The translations under genes and the position numbers were made by a program. Positions 15,687 to 23,961 of a stretch of 64,000 nt of DNA are shown here, piece after piece. The notes under the pieces were generated by a model. That model did no database searches, was not told the DNA's origin, and saw only the letters and a list, made by a program, of their open reading frames with translations. Every line of letters starts with the position of its first letter. The first letter of the stretch is position 1. The stretch spans positions 1 through 64,000 of the forward strand of contig JACJYQ010000004.1 of assembly GCA_020636025.1 (NCBI GenBank). The letters are read 5' to 3'. The stretch is from Lewinellaceae bacterium. Lineage in GTDB: Bacteria; Bacteroidota; Bacteroidia; Chitinophagales; Saprospiraceae.

Positions 15687-17237
15687 ATGTCCAAACACGA
15701 AAAATTTGTCAGTGAAGTAAGCGCTGGTTATTCATTCAAAGGTGCGTCTATGGTTTTGGGAGGCGCCATGTTAGATGGTGAATCGATTGAAGGGCTTCAG
15801 GTTAAAATACCGCTTCAAACCATGAATCGCCATGGTCTGATCGCCGGGGCTACAGGAACCGGGAAAACAAAAAGCCTGCAAGTTGTGGCCGAGCAATTAT
15901 CGGCTAACGGGGTCCCATGCTTGTTGATGGATGTAAAAGGTGATTTGTCTGGTGTAGCCATGCCGGGCAGCGATCATCCAAAAATTGCCGACCGCGCGCA
16001 AAAAATCGGCATCACCTGGCAGGCAAGAAACAGTTCAGTTGAGTTTCTGAGCCTCTCTGAGGAAAAAGGCTCCAGGCTTCGCGCTACCGTTAGCGAATTC
16101 GGACCAGTGCTTTTCAGTCGGATACTCGGTCTTAATGACACCCAAAGCGGAGTAGTATCCATTATTTTCAAATATTGCGACGATAGAAACCTTCCATTGC
16201 TCGACCTGAAGGATTTTAAAAAGGTATTGCAGTATTTGGGAAATGAGGGCAAAGAAGAAATGGAAGCTGAATTTGGACAGTTTTCATCCGTAACGGCCGG
16301 AACAATTTTAAGAAAAGTGGTTGAACTGGAACAGCAGGGAGCCGAAACATTTTTTGGAGAATTGTCCTTCGACATGGATGATCTAACCAGAATTGATGAA
16401 AATGGCAGAGGTATTCTAAGCATCATCCGCTTGACAGATATTCAGGACAGGCCTAAGCTGTTTAGCACATTTATGCTTCAAATGCTGGCTGAAATCTATG
16501 CTACATTCCCGGAAGAAGGTGATATGGAGCAGCCAAAATTGTGCATATTTATAGACGAGGCACATTTGGTATTTCAGGAAGCAACATCTGCGTTGATGCA
16601 ACAGTTGGAAGCCATCATCAAGCTGATTCGTTCAAAAGGTGTTGGCATCTTCTTCATCACCCAAAACCCGGCAGATATCCCTGACAGCGTATTGTCTCAG
16701 CTGGGTCTGAAATTGCAACATGCCCTTCGAGCCTTTACAGCCAAAGACCGCAAGGCCATAAAGCTCGCTGCCGAGAATTACCCCATCACTGAGTACTACC
16801 AAACTGAAGATATTTTAACCTCCCTCGGCATAGGAGAAGCCCTGGTAAGTGTCCTGAATGAAAAAGGCATCCCGACTCCACTTGTGCATACCCTGATCAG
16901 ACCACCAGAGAGCAGGATGGACATACTTAGTCCGGCAGAAATAGACAATATTCTCAGGAACTCAAATCTGATAAAAAAATACAATCAGGAAATAGACCGT
17001 GAGAGTGCCTATGAAATTCTCAACGGCAAAATCACGGAAGCCGCTGAACATGTACAAGAACAAACGCAGACCAAAAGCACAAAAGCAAAAACAAAACCCA
17101 AGCCTAGTGTTGTACAAACCATCGTCAAGGATCCACTCACACGCCAAATTGGCCGAACAGTAGCCAGAGAACTCACCCGTGGCCTGCTCGGGGTGCTGGG
17201 TATTGGTGGGAAACGGAAGAAGACGGGGTGGTTTTGA
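15687..17237 (+). CDS. HerA-like / DUF853 family ATPase
   Basis: The 516-residue protein contains a Walker A motif GATGTGKT (residues 54-61), followed by CLLMDVKGDLSGVA. Its Walker B motif is CIFIDEAHLVF (D290-E291), with a later FFITQNPADIPDSVLSQLG. This is the pattern of the DUF853/YjgR group of FtsK-HerA-type ATPases. Family members are assumed to be DNA or protein translocases, but the function of this subgroup is not established. The C-terminus ends in a lysine-rich stretch (KSTKAKTKPKPS) and a short hydrophobic-basic tail. Its stop codon directly abuts the 8-nt-period array before the prenyltransferase gene. Confidence 0.85.
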   Translation: MSKHEKFVSEVSAGYSFKGASMVLGGAMLDGESIEGLQVKIPLQTMNRHGLIAGATGTGKTKSLQVVAEQLSANGVPCLLMDVKGDLSGVAMPGSDHPKIADRAQKIGITWQARNSSVEFLSLSEEKGSRLRATVSEFGPVLFSRILGLNDTQSGVVSIIFKYCDDRNLPLLDLKDFKKVLQYLGNEGKEEMEAEFGQFSSVTAGTILRKVVELEQQGAETFFGELSFDMDDLTRIDENGRGILSIIRLTDIQDRPKLFSTFMLQMLAEIYATFPEEGDMEQPKLCIFIDEAHLVFQEATSALMQQLEAIIKLIRSKGVGIFFITQNPADIPDSVLSQLGLKLQHALRAFTAKDRKAIKLAAENYPITEYYQTEDILTSLGIGEALVSVLNEKGIPTPLVHTLIRPPESRMDILSPAEIDNILRNSNLIKKYNQEIDRESAYEILNGKITEAAEHVQEQTQTKSTKAKTKPKPSVVQTIVKDPLTRQIGRTVARELTRGLLGVLGIGGKRKKTGWF

Positions 17238-17496
17238 AATGCGCAATTTATCAATGCGCAATGTATCAATGTACCAATGTACCAATGCGCAATAGTTCAA
17301 TGTATCAATGTATCAATGCGCAGTTTATCAATGCTTAATGTGACTAGTCAATATTAATTAGTTGTGCTGATTGAATTAACAGAAGGATTTTTATTCAAAA
17401 CCCATAATCCAGAAAAGATAATTTATACATTGCGCATTACACATTGATACATTACGCATTGATAAACTGCGCATTGATACATTGATACATTGATAC
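17238..17496. repeat. Opposed 8-nt-period arrays filling the gene junction
   Basis: From the base after the TGA at 17235-17237 to the base before the ATG at 17497, the spacer is dominated by two short-period arrays. Left block (17238-17341): units such as CAATGTAT, CAATGTAC and CAATGCGC. Right block (about 17423-17496): the reverse complements ATACATTG and CGCATTG. Between them is about 80-100 nt of unremarkable AT-rich sequence. The last right-hand unit runs into the start codon of the downstream gene. No ORF is supported here. Confidence 0.85.
17297..17493. repeat. Long inverted repeat (38 bp perfect, 45 bp with one mismatch)
   Basis: Bases 17297-17334 are the exact reverse complement of 17456-17493. 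Extending inward gives 17297-17341 against 17449-17493 with one mismatch. The central region between the perfect arms is 121 nt. The right arm ends 3 nt before the prenyltransferase ATG. On RNA or DNA this could form a very stable hairpin or cruciform beside the start codon. Confidence 0.9.
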
Positions 17497-18495
17497 ATGA
17501 GTTTCCTCCTGGCATTCATACGATTGTTCCGCATACCGAATCTGATCATGGTGTTTCTCACCATGTATATTCCGTATTGGTTGGTGCTTCGTCCTGCCAT
17601 TCTGGAGGCGGGTGGAATTCCCATGTTAACTGAGCGGCTTTTCAACTTGATAGCCATTGCCACTGTGTTAACCACTTTTGGCGGTTATGTGTTAAACGAC
17701 TGGTATGACCGGGAAATGGACGCTATTAACAAACCCCGAAGAGTGTTTTGGGGTAAGTATCTGCCTGCCAATCTTGGACTAATATTTTATGCCCTGATTG
17801 TTACGGCCTCGCATGGACTGGCTTTTATCATTAATCAGGAATTACAGCCACGGAATCACTGGCCACTGTGGGTGTACCCTATGGTGTCCTTTCTGTTGTT
17901 TTTGTATGCCTGGCAAATGAAGTGCTCAGTGATCATCGGCAATTTACTTGTTTCATTTCTCTGTGCCATTGTTCCCATTATTGTGTTGTTGCCTGAAGAA
18001 AGGGCTTTATGGTTGAGTTCTTTTGTAAAACCAGACCTTATTCAAAAGGCAGTTGCGCTGGTTTGGTTGTATGCCGTTTTTGCCTTCGTATTTAACTTCT
18101 TACGGGAGCAAATCAAAGATCTAGAAGATTTTCCGGGTGATTCGGCCTGTGGGTGTTCAACATTACCTGTAGTTAAAGGAGTTGTTTTTGCCCGCAAACC
18201 GGTTGTATTCACTGGTTTGTTGGCGTCTGGTTTAATTGGTGTGCTGTTGATGTTCTGGACACAGACTCAGGCTCCGGATTACCAGATTGTTGCCGGCTGT
18301 CTATTTCTGCTGATTCCAACTTTAATTGCCACTATTCGCCTTTTCTGGTCGAAAAGCAGCCGCGATTTTAAAGTGGCCAGTCTCATGGTCAAAATTGTCA
18401 TGTTTTTTGGCATTATCCTGCTGTTGAGATCCTGGCCTGAGAATCCTATGGAACTAATTAACCAGGCTCGTGATTTTGCTCAGAAAACCTTTTAA
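17497..18495 (+). CDS. UbiA-family prenyltransferase
   Basis: The 332-residue polytopic membrane enzyme has about eight or nine hydrophobic segments. The first aspartate-rich motif is NDWYDREMD (residues 67-75, NDxxDxxxD type), followed by INKPRRVFWG. A second acidic region REQIKDLEDFPGD (about residues 204-216) binds the second Mg-diphosphate. The family transfers prenyl groups to quinone head groups, haem or glycerol phosphate. The motif context resembles the geranylgeranylglycerol-phosphate-synthase-like branch, but the acceptor cannot be fixed by eye. It is the first gene of an operon with maf (2-nt gap) and a GT4 gene. Its ATG abuts a long inverted repeat. Confidence 0.85.
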   Translation: MSFLLAFIRLFRIPNLIMVFLTMYIPYWLVLRPAILEAGGIPMLTERLFNLIAIATVLTTFGGYVLNDWYDREMDAINKPRRVFWGKYLPANLGLIFYALIVTASHGLAFIINQELQPRNHWPLWVYPMVSFLLFLYAWQMKCSVIIGNLLVSFLCAIVPIIVLLPEERALWLSSFVKPDLIQKAVALVWLYAVFAFVFNFLREQIKDLEDFPGDSACGCSTLPVVKGVVFARKPVVFTGLLASGLIGVLLMFWTQTQAPDYQIVAGCLFLLIPTLIATIRLFWSKSSRDFKVASLMVKIVMFFGIILLLRSWPENPMELINQARDFAQKTF

Positions 18496-18497
18496 TT

Positions 18498-19070
18498 ATG
18501 CGTGCATTACAACGACCCATTATACTTGCTTCCAAGAGCCCAAGACGCAGTCAGCTCCTACGCGAAGCAGGCTTTACTTTTACCGTACAAGCATTCGATG
18601 TTGATGAGTCATTTTCCTCAGAAATGCCTTTAGAGGAGGTAGCGCCGTATTTGGCACAAAAAAAAGCGCAAGCGGCTAAGCATCTCATTCAGGATCAGGA
18701 AATTATTTTAACGGCAGACTCAACAGTAATACTAGGGGATACAATCTTCAACAAACCGGAAGACTATGCCGAAGCCCAGAGTATGCTTAGGGCCTTATCC
18801 GGCAAACAACATACGGTTGTGACAGGCGTTTGTCTGCTTGGAAAAGAAAAGGAAGTAGTCCTCTCTGGTCATACCCAGGTATGGTTTTCAGAGCTTTCAG
18901 ATGAGGAGATTGACCACTATATTCGTCATTATGCTCCTTTTGACAAAGCAGGCTCTTATGGAGCTCAGGACTGGATCGGGCATTGCAAAATCCCAAAAAT
19001 TGAAGGCAGTTTTCAAAATGTGATGGGATTGCCTGTTGCACTTGTTTATGAGGCCTTGTCCCAATTTTGA
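18498..19070 (+). CDS. maf: Maf-family nucleotide pyrophosphatase
   Basis: The 190-residue product starts with the Maf signature ILASKSPRRSQLLREAGFTF. It continues with TADSTVILGDTIFNKPEDYAEA, SGKQHTVVTGV, and DKAGSYGAQDWIG at the C-terminus. Maf proteins hydrolyse dTTP/UTP or modified nucleotides to monophosphates and are linked to septum formation or house-cleaning. The sequence is full length. It follows the prenyltransferase gene after 2 nt, and its TGA overlaps the next ATG (TGATG). Confidence 0.93.
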   Translation: MRALQRPIILASKSPRRSQLLREAGFTFTVQAFDVDESFSSEMPLEEVAPYLAQKKAQAAKHLIQDQEIILTADSTVILGDTIFNKPEDYAEAQSMLRALSGKQHTVVTGVCLLGKEKEVVLSGHTQVWFSELSDEEIDHYIRHYAPFDKAGSYGAQDWIGHCKIPKIEGSFQNVMGLPVALVYEALSQF

Positions 19071-20173
19071 TGAAAAGGATCATTTTCACTGTAACCAACG
19101 ATTTAACTTATGATCAGCGAATGCACCGCATTTGCCATTCCCTGGCTGCGCATGGGTATGATGTTTTATTAGTGGGTAGAAAGCTTTCCAAATCAGTTCC
19201 GCTGACCCAACAAACATTCGGGCAAAAGAGATTGACTTGTTTTTTCACCAAAGGTGTTGGCTTCTATGCTGAATACAACATCAGGTTATTTCTTTTTCTA
19301 CTGTTTCATAAATCTTACGATGCCATTTGCTCTATAGATTTGGACACCTTGCCTGCCGGGTATATGGCATCGATCATCCGTGGCAAAAAAAGGGTCTTTG
19401 ATTCACATGAATATTTTACTGAAGTTCCGGAGTTGGTTGGCCGGTCGTTTCAAAAAACGTTCTGGGAGCAAATGGCTAAATTATTTGTGCCTCAATACAA
19501 ACATGCCTACACTGTTGGACCGGCACTGGCAACAATATTTTCTGATAAATACGGCCCATCCTTCAAGGTTGTACGCAATGTCCCGGAAAATCTTGATTCA
19601 CAGAAAACTCAAAACAGAGTTGAATCGAAATTCATTCTGTATCAGGGAGCATTAAATGACGGTCGCGGTGTGAAAGAGGCTATCCTGGCCATGAAAAAGC
19701 TCGACAATCTAAAACTGTTGATTGCCGGGGAAGGAGATTTGTCTTCCAGTTTGAGAGCATTAACTGAAGAGCAAAACCTAAGTGATAAAGTTGAGTTTTT
19801 AGGTTATGTGTTGCCAATAGATCTGAAAAAACTTACCGCCAAGGCCTGGATAGGTCTCAACCTATTGGAAAACAAAGGGCTTTCCTATTACTACTCCCTG
19901 GCAAATAAATTCTTCGATTATGTACAGGCTTCTGTACCTGTTTTGACCATGAATTTTCCGGAATACAGCCAACTAAACAAAGAATTCAAGGTAGCCTATT
20001 TGATAGATAAGCCAAGCCCGGAGAAAATTGCCTCTGCCATCAAGGAGTTGATGGAGAACGAACGGCTGTACCATGAGCTGCAAAACAATTGCGATCATGC
20101 CAGGAAAATCTGGAACTGGGAAAATGAGGAGAGAATCTTGCTGAAGATCTGGAGCGAGGTTTTTAGTTCCTAG
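19070..20173 (+). CDS. Glycosyltransferase family 4 (GT-B)
   Basis: The 367-residue GT-B enzyme starts MKRIIFTVTNDLTYDQRMHRI, the typical N-terminus of Bacteroidota GT4 proteins that act in surface-polysaccharide synthesis. The C-terminal half has FILYQGALNDGRGVKEAI, LLIAGEGDLSSSL and KVEFLGYV, the nucleotide-sugar-binding half. The start is the ATG at 19070, overlapping the maf stop by one base, which suggests translational coupling. The 3' end overlaps the convergent gene by 11 nt. Donor and acceptor are unknown. Confidence 0.85.
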   Translation: MKRIIFTVTNDLTYDQRMHRICHSLAAHGYDVLLVGRKLSKSVPLTQQTFGQKRLTCFFTKGVGFYAEYNIRLFLFLLFHKSYDAICSIDLDTLPAGYMASIIRGKKRVFDSHEYFTEVPELVGRSFQKTFWEQMAKLFVPQYKHAYTVGPALATIFSDKYGPSFKVVRNVPENLDSQKTQNRVESKFILYQGALNDGRGVKEAILAMKKLDNLKLLIAGEGDLSSSLRALTEEQNLSDKVEFLGYVLPIDLKKLTAKAWIGLNLLENKGLSYYYSLANKFFDYVQASVPVLTMNFPEYSQLNKEFKVAYLIDKPSPEKIASAIKELMENERLYHELQNNCDHARKIWNWENEERILLKIWSEVFSS

Positions 20174-21269
20174 CGATTTGTAGTTTCAGAAATGGATACA
20201 TCGCGTCCAACAGAAACTTTACACCCCAATTTGGATATCTACATGGTAAATAAGCCCCCCAAACAGGCAAAGAACCTGGAATAGCTCCCAAGCGGTTTTT
20301 ATTCCCTTTTAAAACCTGAAATTCTAAAATCTCCTGTAGGAACTCCCATGAGGCTCGCAGATATTTTTCCTGACCAGAAGATTTATATAAGCGGAAATAA
20401 AAGGCACTCAACTGCGCATTCCCCACCGGACAAATAAAGCGATAATCACCCTTCCAGTGTTGATCATACCTGCCTGCTGTTTTATGGCCGGCCGATGCCC
20501 TAACCTCCAACAATTGATCAGACATCAAGAAAACACGATCTATTAAAGACTTTTTTTCAAGCAAAAAACCGCATTCCAGAAACCCTTCAAAAGTATAGGC
20601 AAGCGTGTGTGTAAAAGCCTCCTTCCCAGGCTTGAAACCCCAATCTCTGACAGAGAGATTTTCCATAATTCGCCCCTCATAAAAACTTATAGCTTGATGT
20701 AATTTAGGCCTTAAACCTGTAATTTCCAGTTCATTATTTGCCTCAATTAATGGCCAGAGCGCTCGGGTATAATACGTTGGTGTATATCCTTTTTGGAAAG
20801 CAAATTTCCTCCAGGCGCCATCTGGTTCCAACATTTCCGCCAGCCAAAGAGCTGCCTTAATCTTGGTTTCCTTGTATTTGATATTTTGCGGATATTTCAG
20901 AGAAAGGTGATTAAAGCCAGACAGTATCTGTGCAGTATTAAACACGCTTGGCGTTTTATTACCTGTCAACAAACCCGGGAAAGCGCCATTTTCAAATTGT
21001 TCCGTCATCAGCCAATCTCCACAATCTTTGGCGAGGTCAATTAAAGACTCATCCTGTAGCAGTTTTCCATACTCAAGCATAGTCGGAATCAAATAACCGG
21101 TAGTTTCCGGATAGGCTTTGTTCCATCCGAACCAAATATGCCAGCTGTGGGAAGATCCTTTTCCACCTGTAGACTCAACACTTCTTCTAACCCAGTCAAG
21201 CGCCAGATCACAGCGCTTTTGCCATTGAATGGTATAAATACCGGGTATTATGTCTGAAAAATCCTTCAT
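20163..21269 (-). CDS. Alpha/alpha-toroid (six-hairpin-like) protein
   Basis: The 368-residue soluble protein has no signal peptide. It shows repeated helical hairpin signatures with Trp/Gly-rich turns: CGDWLMTEQFENGAFPG, AALWLAEMLEPDGAWRK, TYYTRALWPLIEAN and YRFICPVGNAQLSAFYFRL. This is the layout of six-hairpin glycosidase-like or terpene-cyclase-like toroids often found in polysaccharide gene clusters. I cannot identify catalytic residues. Its gene converges on the GT4 gene, with an 11-nt overlap of the ends, so a role in glycan metabolism is plausible but inferred. Confidence 0.65.
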   Translation of the reverse strand: MKDFSDIIPGIYTIQWQKRCDLALDWVRRSVESTGGKGSSHSWHIWFGWNKAYPETTGYLIPTMLEYGKLLQDESLIDLAKDCGDWLMTEQFENGAFPGLLTGNKTPSVFNTAQILSGFNHLSLKYPQNIKYKETKIKAALWLAEMLEPDGAWRKFAFQKGYTPTYYTRALWPLIEANNELEITGLRPKLHQAISFYEGRIMENLSVRDWGFKPGKEAFTHTLAYTFEGFLECGFLLEKKSLIDRVFLMSDQLLEVRASAGHKTAGRYDQHWKGDYRFICPVGNAQLSAFYFRLYKSSGQEKYLRASWEFLQEILEFQVLKGNKNRLGAIPGSLPVWGAYLPCRYPNWGVKFLLDAMYPFLKLQIARN

Positions 21270-21302
21270 GAAGTAAGCTGCCGTTTAATTCCTCTATCGG
21301 GA

Positions 21303-21310
21303 CAAAAATA
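21303..21310 (-). promoter_or_regulatory. -7 box for the toroid gene, overlapping a terminator tail
   Basis: The minus strand reads TATTTTTG, 33 nt before the start codon at 21269. The same T-run is the tail of the hairpin at 21312-21345, so terminator and promoter share bases. Confidence 0.45.
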
Positions 21311-21311
21311 A

Positions 21312-21345
21312 GCAGGCATACCGGCTAAATCGCCTGCATGCCTGC
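21312..21345 (-). terminator. Terminator of the YceI/porin cluster
   Basis: GCAGGCAT (21312-21319) pairs with ATGCCTGC (21338-21345), with an alternative inner pairing to GCCTGC at 21332-21337. On the minus strand it is followed by TTATTTTTG. It lies 30 nt after the last gene of the minus-strand cluster. Confidence 0.6.
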
Positions 21346-21374
21346 AACTATTATCAGATTGGATAAGGAATCAC

Positions 21375-21782
21375 CTAAGGACTGATCTTGGCAAAGATCA
21401 TCCCGACAACAATGGCCTGGAAAACACCATAAGCCAGCCAGGTAAGCACAATACTTAAGGAAATTGCCAGGGAACTGAACGTAATCCACATAGATGGAAT
21501 AGTCGCAATAAGTCCATACACCAGCCCCATCTCCAGCCCTCTCAACCAAAATGGGCCATGGAACAAACTTTTAAACCTTTTCCAAAACCATGCAAGGGCG
21601 AAACTAAGTATGAACGGGTGAACAAAGTAAAGAATCGTTTTATCGCCCTCGAAGCTGAAAATGGGATCATAGTATTGCTCAGCAATTGAGGGGAACAAAG
21701 CAACAGTCGCATAAAGAGCAGCATAGCTTAATACCAGCAACACTACCCCGGCGACCATTCCCTTTATCAGAAACTTTTTCAT
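21375..21782 (-). CDS. Four-TM membrane protein of unknown function
   Basis: The 135-residue product has four predicted membrane segments (about residues 7-29, 52-68, 82-104 and 107-130), separated by short loops, one of them basic (FWKRFKSLFHG). I do not recognise a family. It is last in the minus-strand cluster YceI, porin, YceI, membrane protein, 41 nt after the YceI-like gene, so a shared envelope role is likely. Confidence 0.6.
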   Translation of the reverse strand: MKKFLIKGMVAGVVLLVLSYAALYATVALFPSIAEQYYDPIFSFEGDKTILYFVHPFILSFALAWFWKRFKSLFHGPFWLRGLEMGLVYGLIATIPSMWITFSSLAISLSIVLTWLAYGVFQAIVVGMIFAKISP

Positions 21783-21823
21783 AATATAACTTTTAAAAAT
21801 TGATTGAAGAAGTGTAAAAAGGA

Positions 21824-22453
21824 TCAGTTCAGTTCATCAATTCGAATGATCAGATCAAAATGAAAAGTGATCCAGTCATTCACCTTTATCATGCCCATTA
21901 GTGCTTCCGGTGGATCTACTCCGAATGAACTCATCTGAAGCGCGCATTGACCTTTCATTTGTATTCTGTTTGGACTCAACAATTTTGCTTGAGCAGAAAT
22001 GGCTTGTTTTCTAGTCACATTGGTTATCGTGATGTTGACATTTGCCTGAACATCAAACCAATCCTTGCATTCGCCATCCAGGCATTCAGGCCTTTGCCAT
22101 GAATCTAGCAGGGAGATTTTTATATGAGGATAGTAATAAGCCTTCAGTGCTTTTTGCATGTCCCTGTCAATCTTCCGATTGTGACAGTCAAACTTCCCTG
22201 TGCTTAAATTCAGATCCAGATTTCGGAATGAAAGTTTGCCTCCTTTTCTTACCGTCTCCAGCGGAATCCCGGCAAATTGCTCATTGCAGTCGCAGGTAAA
22301 TGTGTTCACATTGGATGTGCCTTTCAAAAAAAGTCTGCTTCCTGTTTCAATCTGAAAGCGTTTGGCGTCACCAATGGAATAACTTCCCAGGAATAGTGGC
22401 AAAGCAAGTAAGATCAGCAAATGATAAAATGACCGTTTGAAATTGTTTTTCAT
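21824..22453 (-). CDS. YceI-like periplasmic protein
   Basis: The 209-residue secreted protein has a hydrophobic N-terminal signal (about residues 10-28). Segments typical of YceI-like lipocalin barrels follow: LFLKGTSNVNTFTCDC, a middle IKISLLDSW, VNITITNVTRKQ and a C-terminal WITFHFDLIIRI strand. YceI proteins bind isoprenoid-type lipids inside the barrel. Extra cysteines (CDC, CHN, ECLDGEC) suggest disulphides. It follows the porin gene after an 80-nt gap that holds a hairpin. Confidence 0.7.
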   Translation of the reverse strand: MKNNFKRSFYHLLILLALPLFLGSYSIGDAKRFQIETGSRLFLKGTSNVNTFTCDCNEQFAGIPLETVRKGGKLSFRNLDLNLSTGKFDCHNRKIDRDMQKALKAYYYPHIKISLLDSWQRPECLDGECKDWFDVQANVNITITNVTRKQAISAQAKLLSPNRIQMKGQCALQMSSFGVDPPEALMGMIKVNDWITFHFDLIIRIDELN

Positions 22454-22484
22454 TTTAATGCTGATTGAGGACTTAGGGAAAATA

Positions 22485-22510
22485 CCCTGCAGCCAATAGT
22501 GACTGCAGGG
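22485..22510 (-). terminator. Hairpin between porin and YceI-like genes
   Basis: CCCTGCAG (22485-22492) pairs with CTGCAGGG (22503-22510), loop 10 nt. The minus-strand tail is only TATTTTCC, so it may reduce rather than stop read-through. It could also protect the porin mRNA 3' end. Confidence 0.5.
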
Positions 22511-22532
22511 CTTTTTATTAAAGGTAGGTAGA

Positions 22533-23924
22533 TTATAAGCCTACAACTGCTTCAACCATGAATCCCTTGAACTTACCTTCATTGCGATAATCTGTTGTTG
22601 GGAAGTCGGTGAAATTCTGCATCACATATTCGGCTTTAAGCAGCAAGTTTTTGGTTGGGAACCAGCCGGCAGCAAATGCCAGACGGTTGATACCAATTTC
22701 AAGCTGATCGCCATTTACATCTGTCATGCCGCGTGGTTCGCCTTTCATGGCTGTGTAACGTGCACCTACATAAAGTTGCTCATTAGGCAGGAAGCGATAC
22801 AATCCTTCAGCAGAGAACTGAGAGAATTTGCGTTTTTCCCAAACCGGGCGTTCTGCAGGACCGCTTACATCACCATAGTTGCTACCACTGATAATTTCAT
22901 AAGAACCAAAGATCTCCAGTCCTTTGAATTTCAGGAACGGGTTGATCATAACAGCCTGAATCCTGTTTGGCAAATCCGGATTGAATCTACCAGAAGTGAA
23001 TTGTGAACTTTGAGAAGTAGCAGCGCCACTGGCTTGCACTGCTGGTTCCATGGCAAGGAAATAATGTGATCCTGTACGGTCACCGGCATACAAGGTGTTA
23101 CGGGCGATGTTGCTGTTGTTGTACAAAGAGGCAGACAAACGGAAACGCAGGTCGGTACTGATTTGCTTGTCATAAGCCAGTTTGGCAAATACAGATGGGC
23201 TTTTCTTGGTTGGAACGCCAGCCGCGTTATTTGCTTCCGGATAGTTTTCAACGTTACCATTGATAAAACCAGAGCTCATACCTACCATGGCCATAAAACC
23301 ATCAACCGGGAAAAGGTAAACTTCGCCGCCAATTTCAGTGGTAAACGCGTCCAGAATGTAGTTTTCTACGAATGGATTGAACATCGCATTACCACCATCT
23401 GTACGGCGGAACTGCATATCACCGAAGTTGGGCTGAAAGTGACCGATTTTCACCCGCAGTTTATTGGTAAACCACTCAGGGTTTCCAAACATTGGGAGTT
23501 TGTCGATCTGAATATATCCTCCTTTTACCCAGAACTCGGAGTGGTGACGGGAAGACATGTAGTTTTCCAGACAAACCCGGATACCATCGGCAACCTGGAA
23601 ATCCAGATTCAAATTAGCCATGGCCAGATTAAAACCGGTAAGCGTGGCAGAAGTAGTGTCTTCCGCAGCTACAACCCCATACAGATATTGGCTGCTGGAT
23701 GTTGGCATGTTTTCATGGGTAATTGACTGAAAATCCTGAGTAAAAGCACCGCCAATGCGCACCTTGAAACCGGTAAAGTCAACTGAATCGTTTTTTGAAG
23801 GTTCAAAAATGTTAATGGCATCTTTATTCCAACCGCGATAGTATTGTAGTGCTGGTTGTTGAGCGATGGCCCAATTTGAGCAGAAAATCATCGCAAGGGT
23901 CAGAATGGAAATTACTTGTTTCAT
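22533..23924 (-). CDS. Outer-membrane porin, OprO/OprP-like
   Basis: The 463-residue protein has a signal peptide (MKQVISILTLAMIFCSNWAIAQ), followed by alternating amphipathic strands throughout. Examples are FKVRIGGAFTQDFQSI, GIRVCLENYMSSRHHSEFW, LRVKIGHFQPNFGDMQFRR, LYVGARYTAMKGEPRGM, and a terminal strand ending GFMVEAVVGL. This is the plan of phosphate-selective-porin-type 16-strand barrels found with short N-terminal regions in Bacteroidota. The solute is unknown. It is flanked on both sides by YceI-family genes on the same strand. Confidence 0.8.
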   Translation of the reverse strand: MKQVISILTLAMIFCSNWAIAQQPALQYYRGWNKDAINIFEPSKNDSVDFTGFKVRIGGAFTQDFQSITHENMPTSSSQYLYGVVAAEDTTSATLTGFNLAMANLNLDFQVADGIRVCLENYMSSRHHSEFWVKGGYIQIDKLPMFGNPEWFTNKLRVKIGHFQPNFGDMQFRRTDGGNAMFNPFVENYILDAFTTEIGGEVYLFPVDGFMAMVGMSSGFINGNVENYPEANNAAGVPTKKSPSVFAKLAYDKQISTDLRFRLSASLYNNSNIARNTLYAGDRTGSHYFLAMEPAVQASGAATSQSSQFTSGRFNPDLPNRIQAVMINPFLKFKGLEIFGSYEIISGSNYGDVSGPAERPVWEKRKFSQFSAEGLYRFLPNEQLYVGARYTAMKGEPRGMTDVNGDQLEIGINRLAFAAGWFPTKNLLLKAEYVMQNFTDFPTTDYRNEGKFKGFMVEAVVGL

Positions 23925-23961
23925 AAACTGAATGGTTAAGTTAATTTAATTTTTGTCAGAA

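Noticed and set aside
17238..17496. CRISPR array
   Set aside because: Units are about 8 nt with no unique spacers of 25-40 nt between constant repeats, and there are no cas genes nearby.
17497..18495. MqnP or MenA menaquinone prenyltransferase
   Set aside because: A UbiA-fold enzyme and futalosine hydrolase occur in the same window, but the genes are 13 kb apart and the motifs do not decide the acceptor, so I did not assign a menaquinone role.
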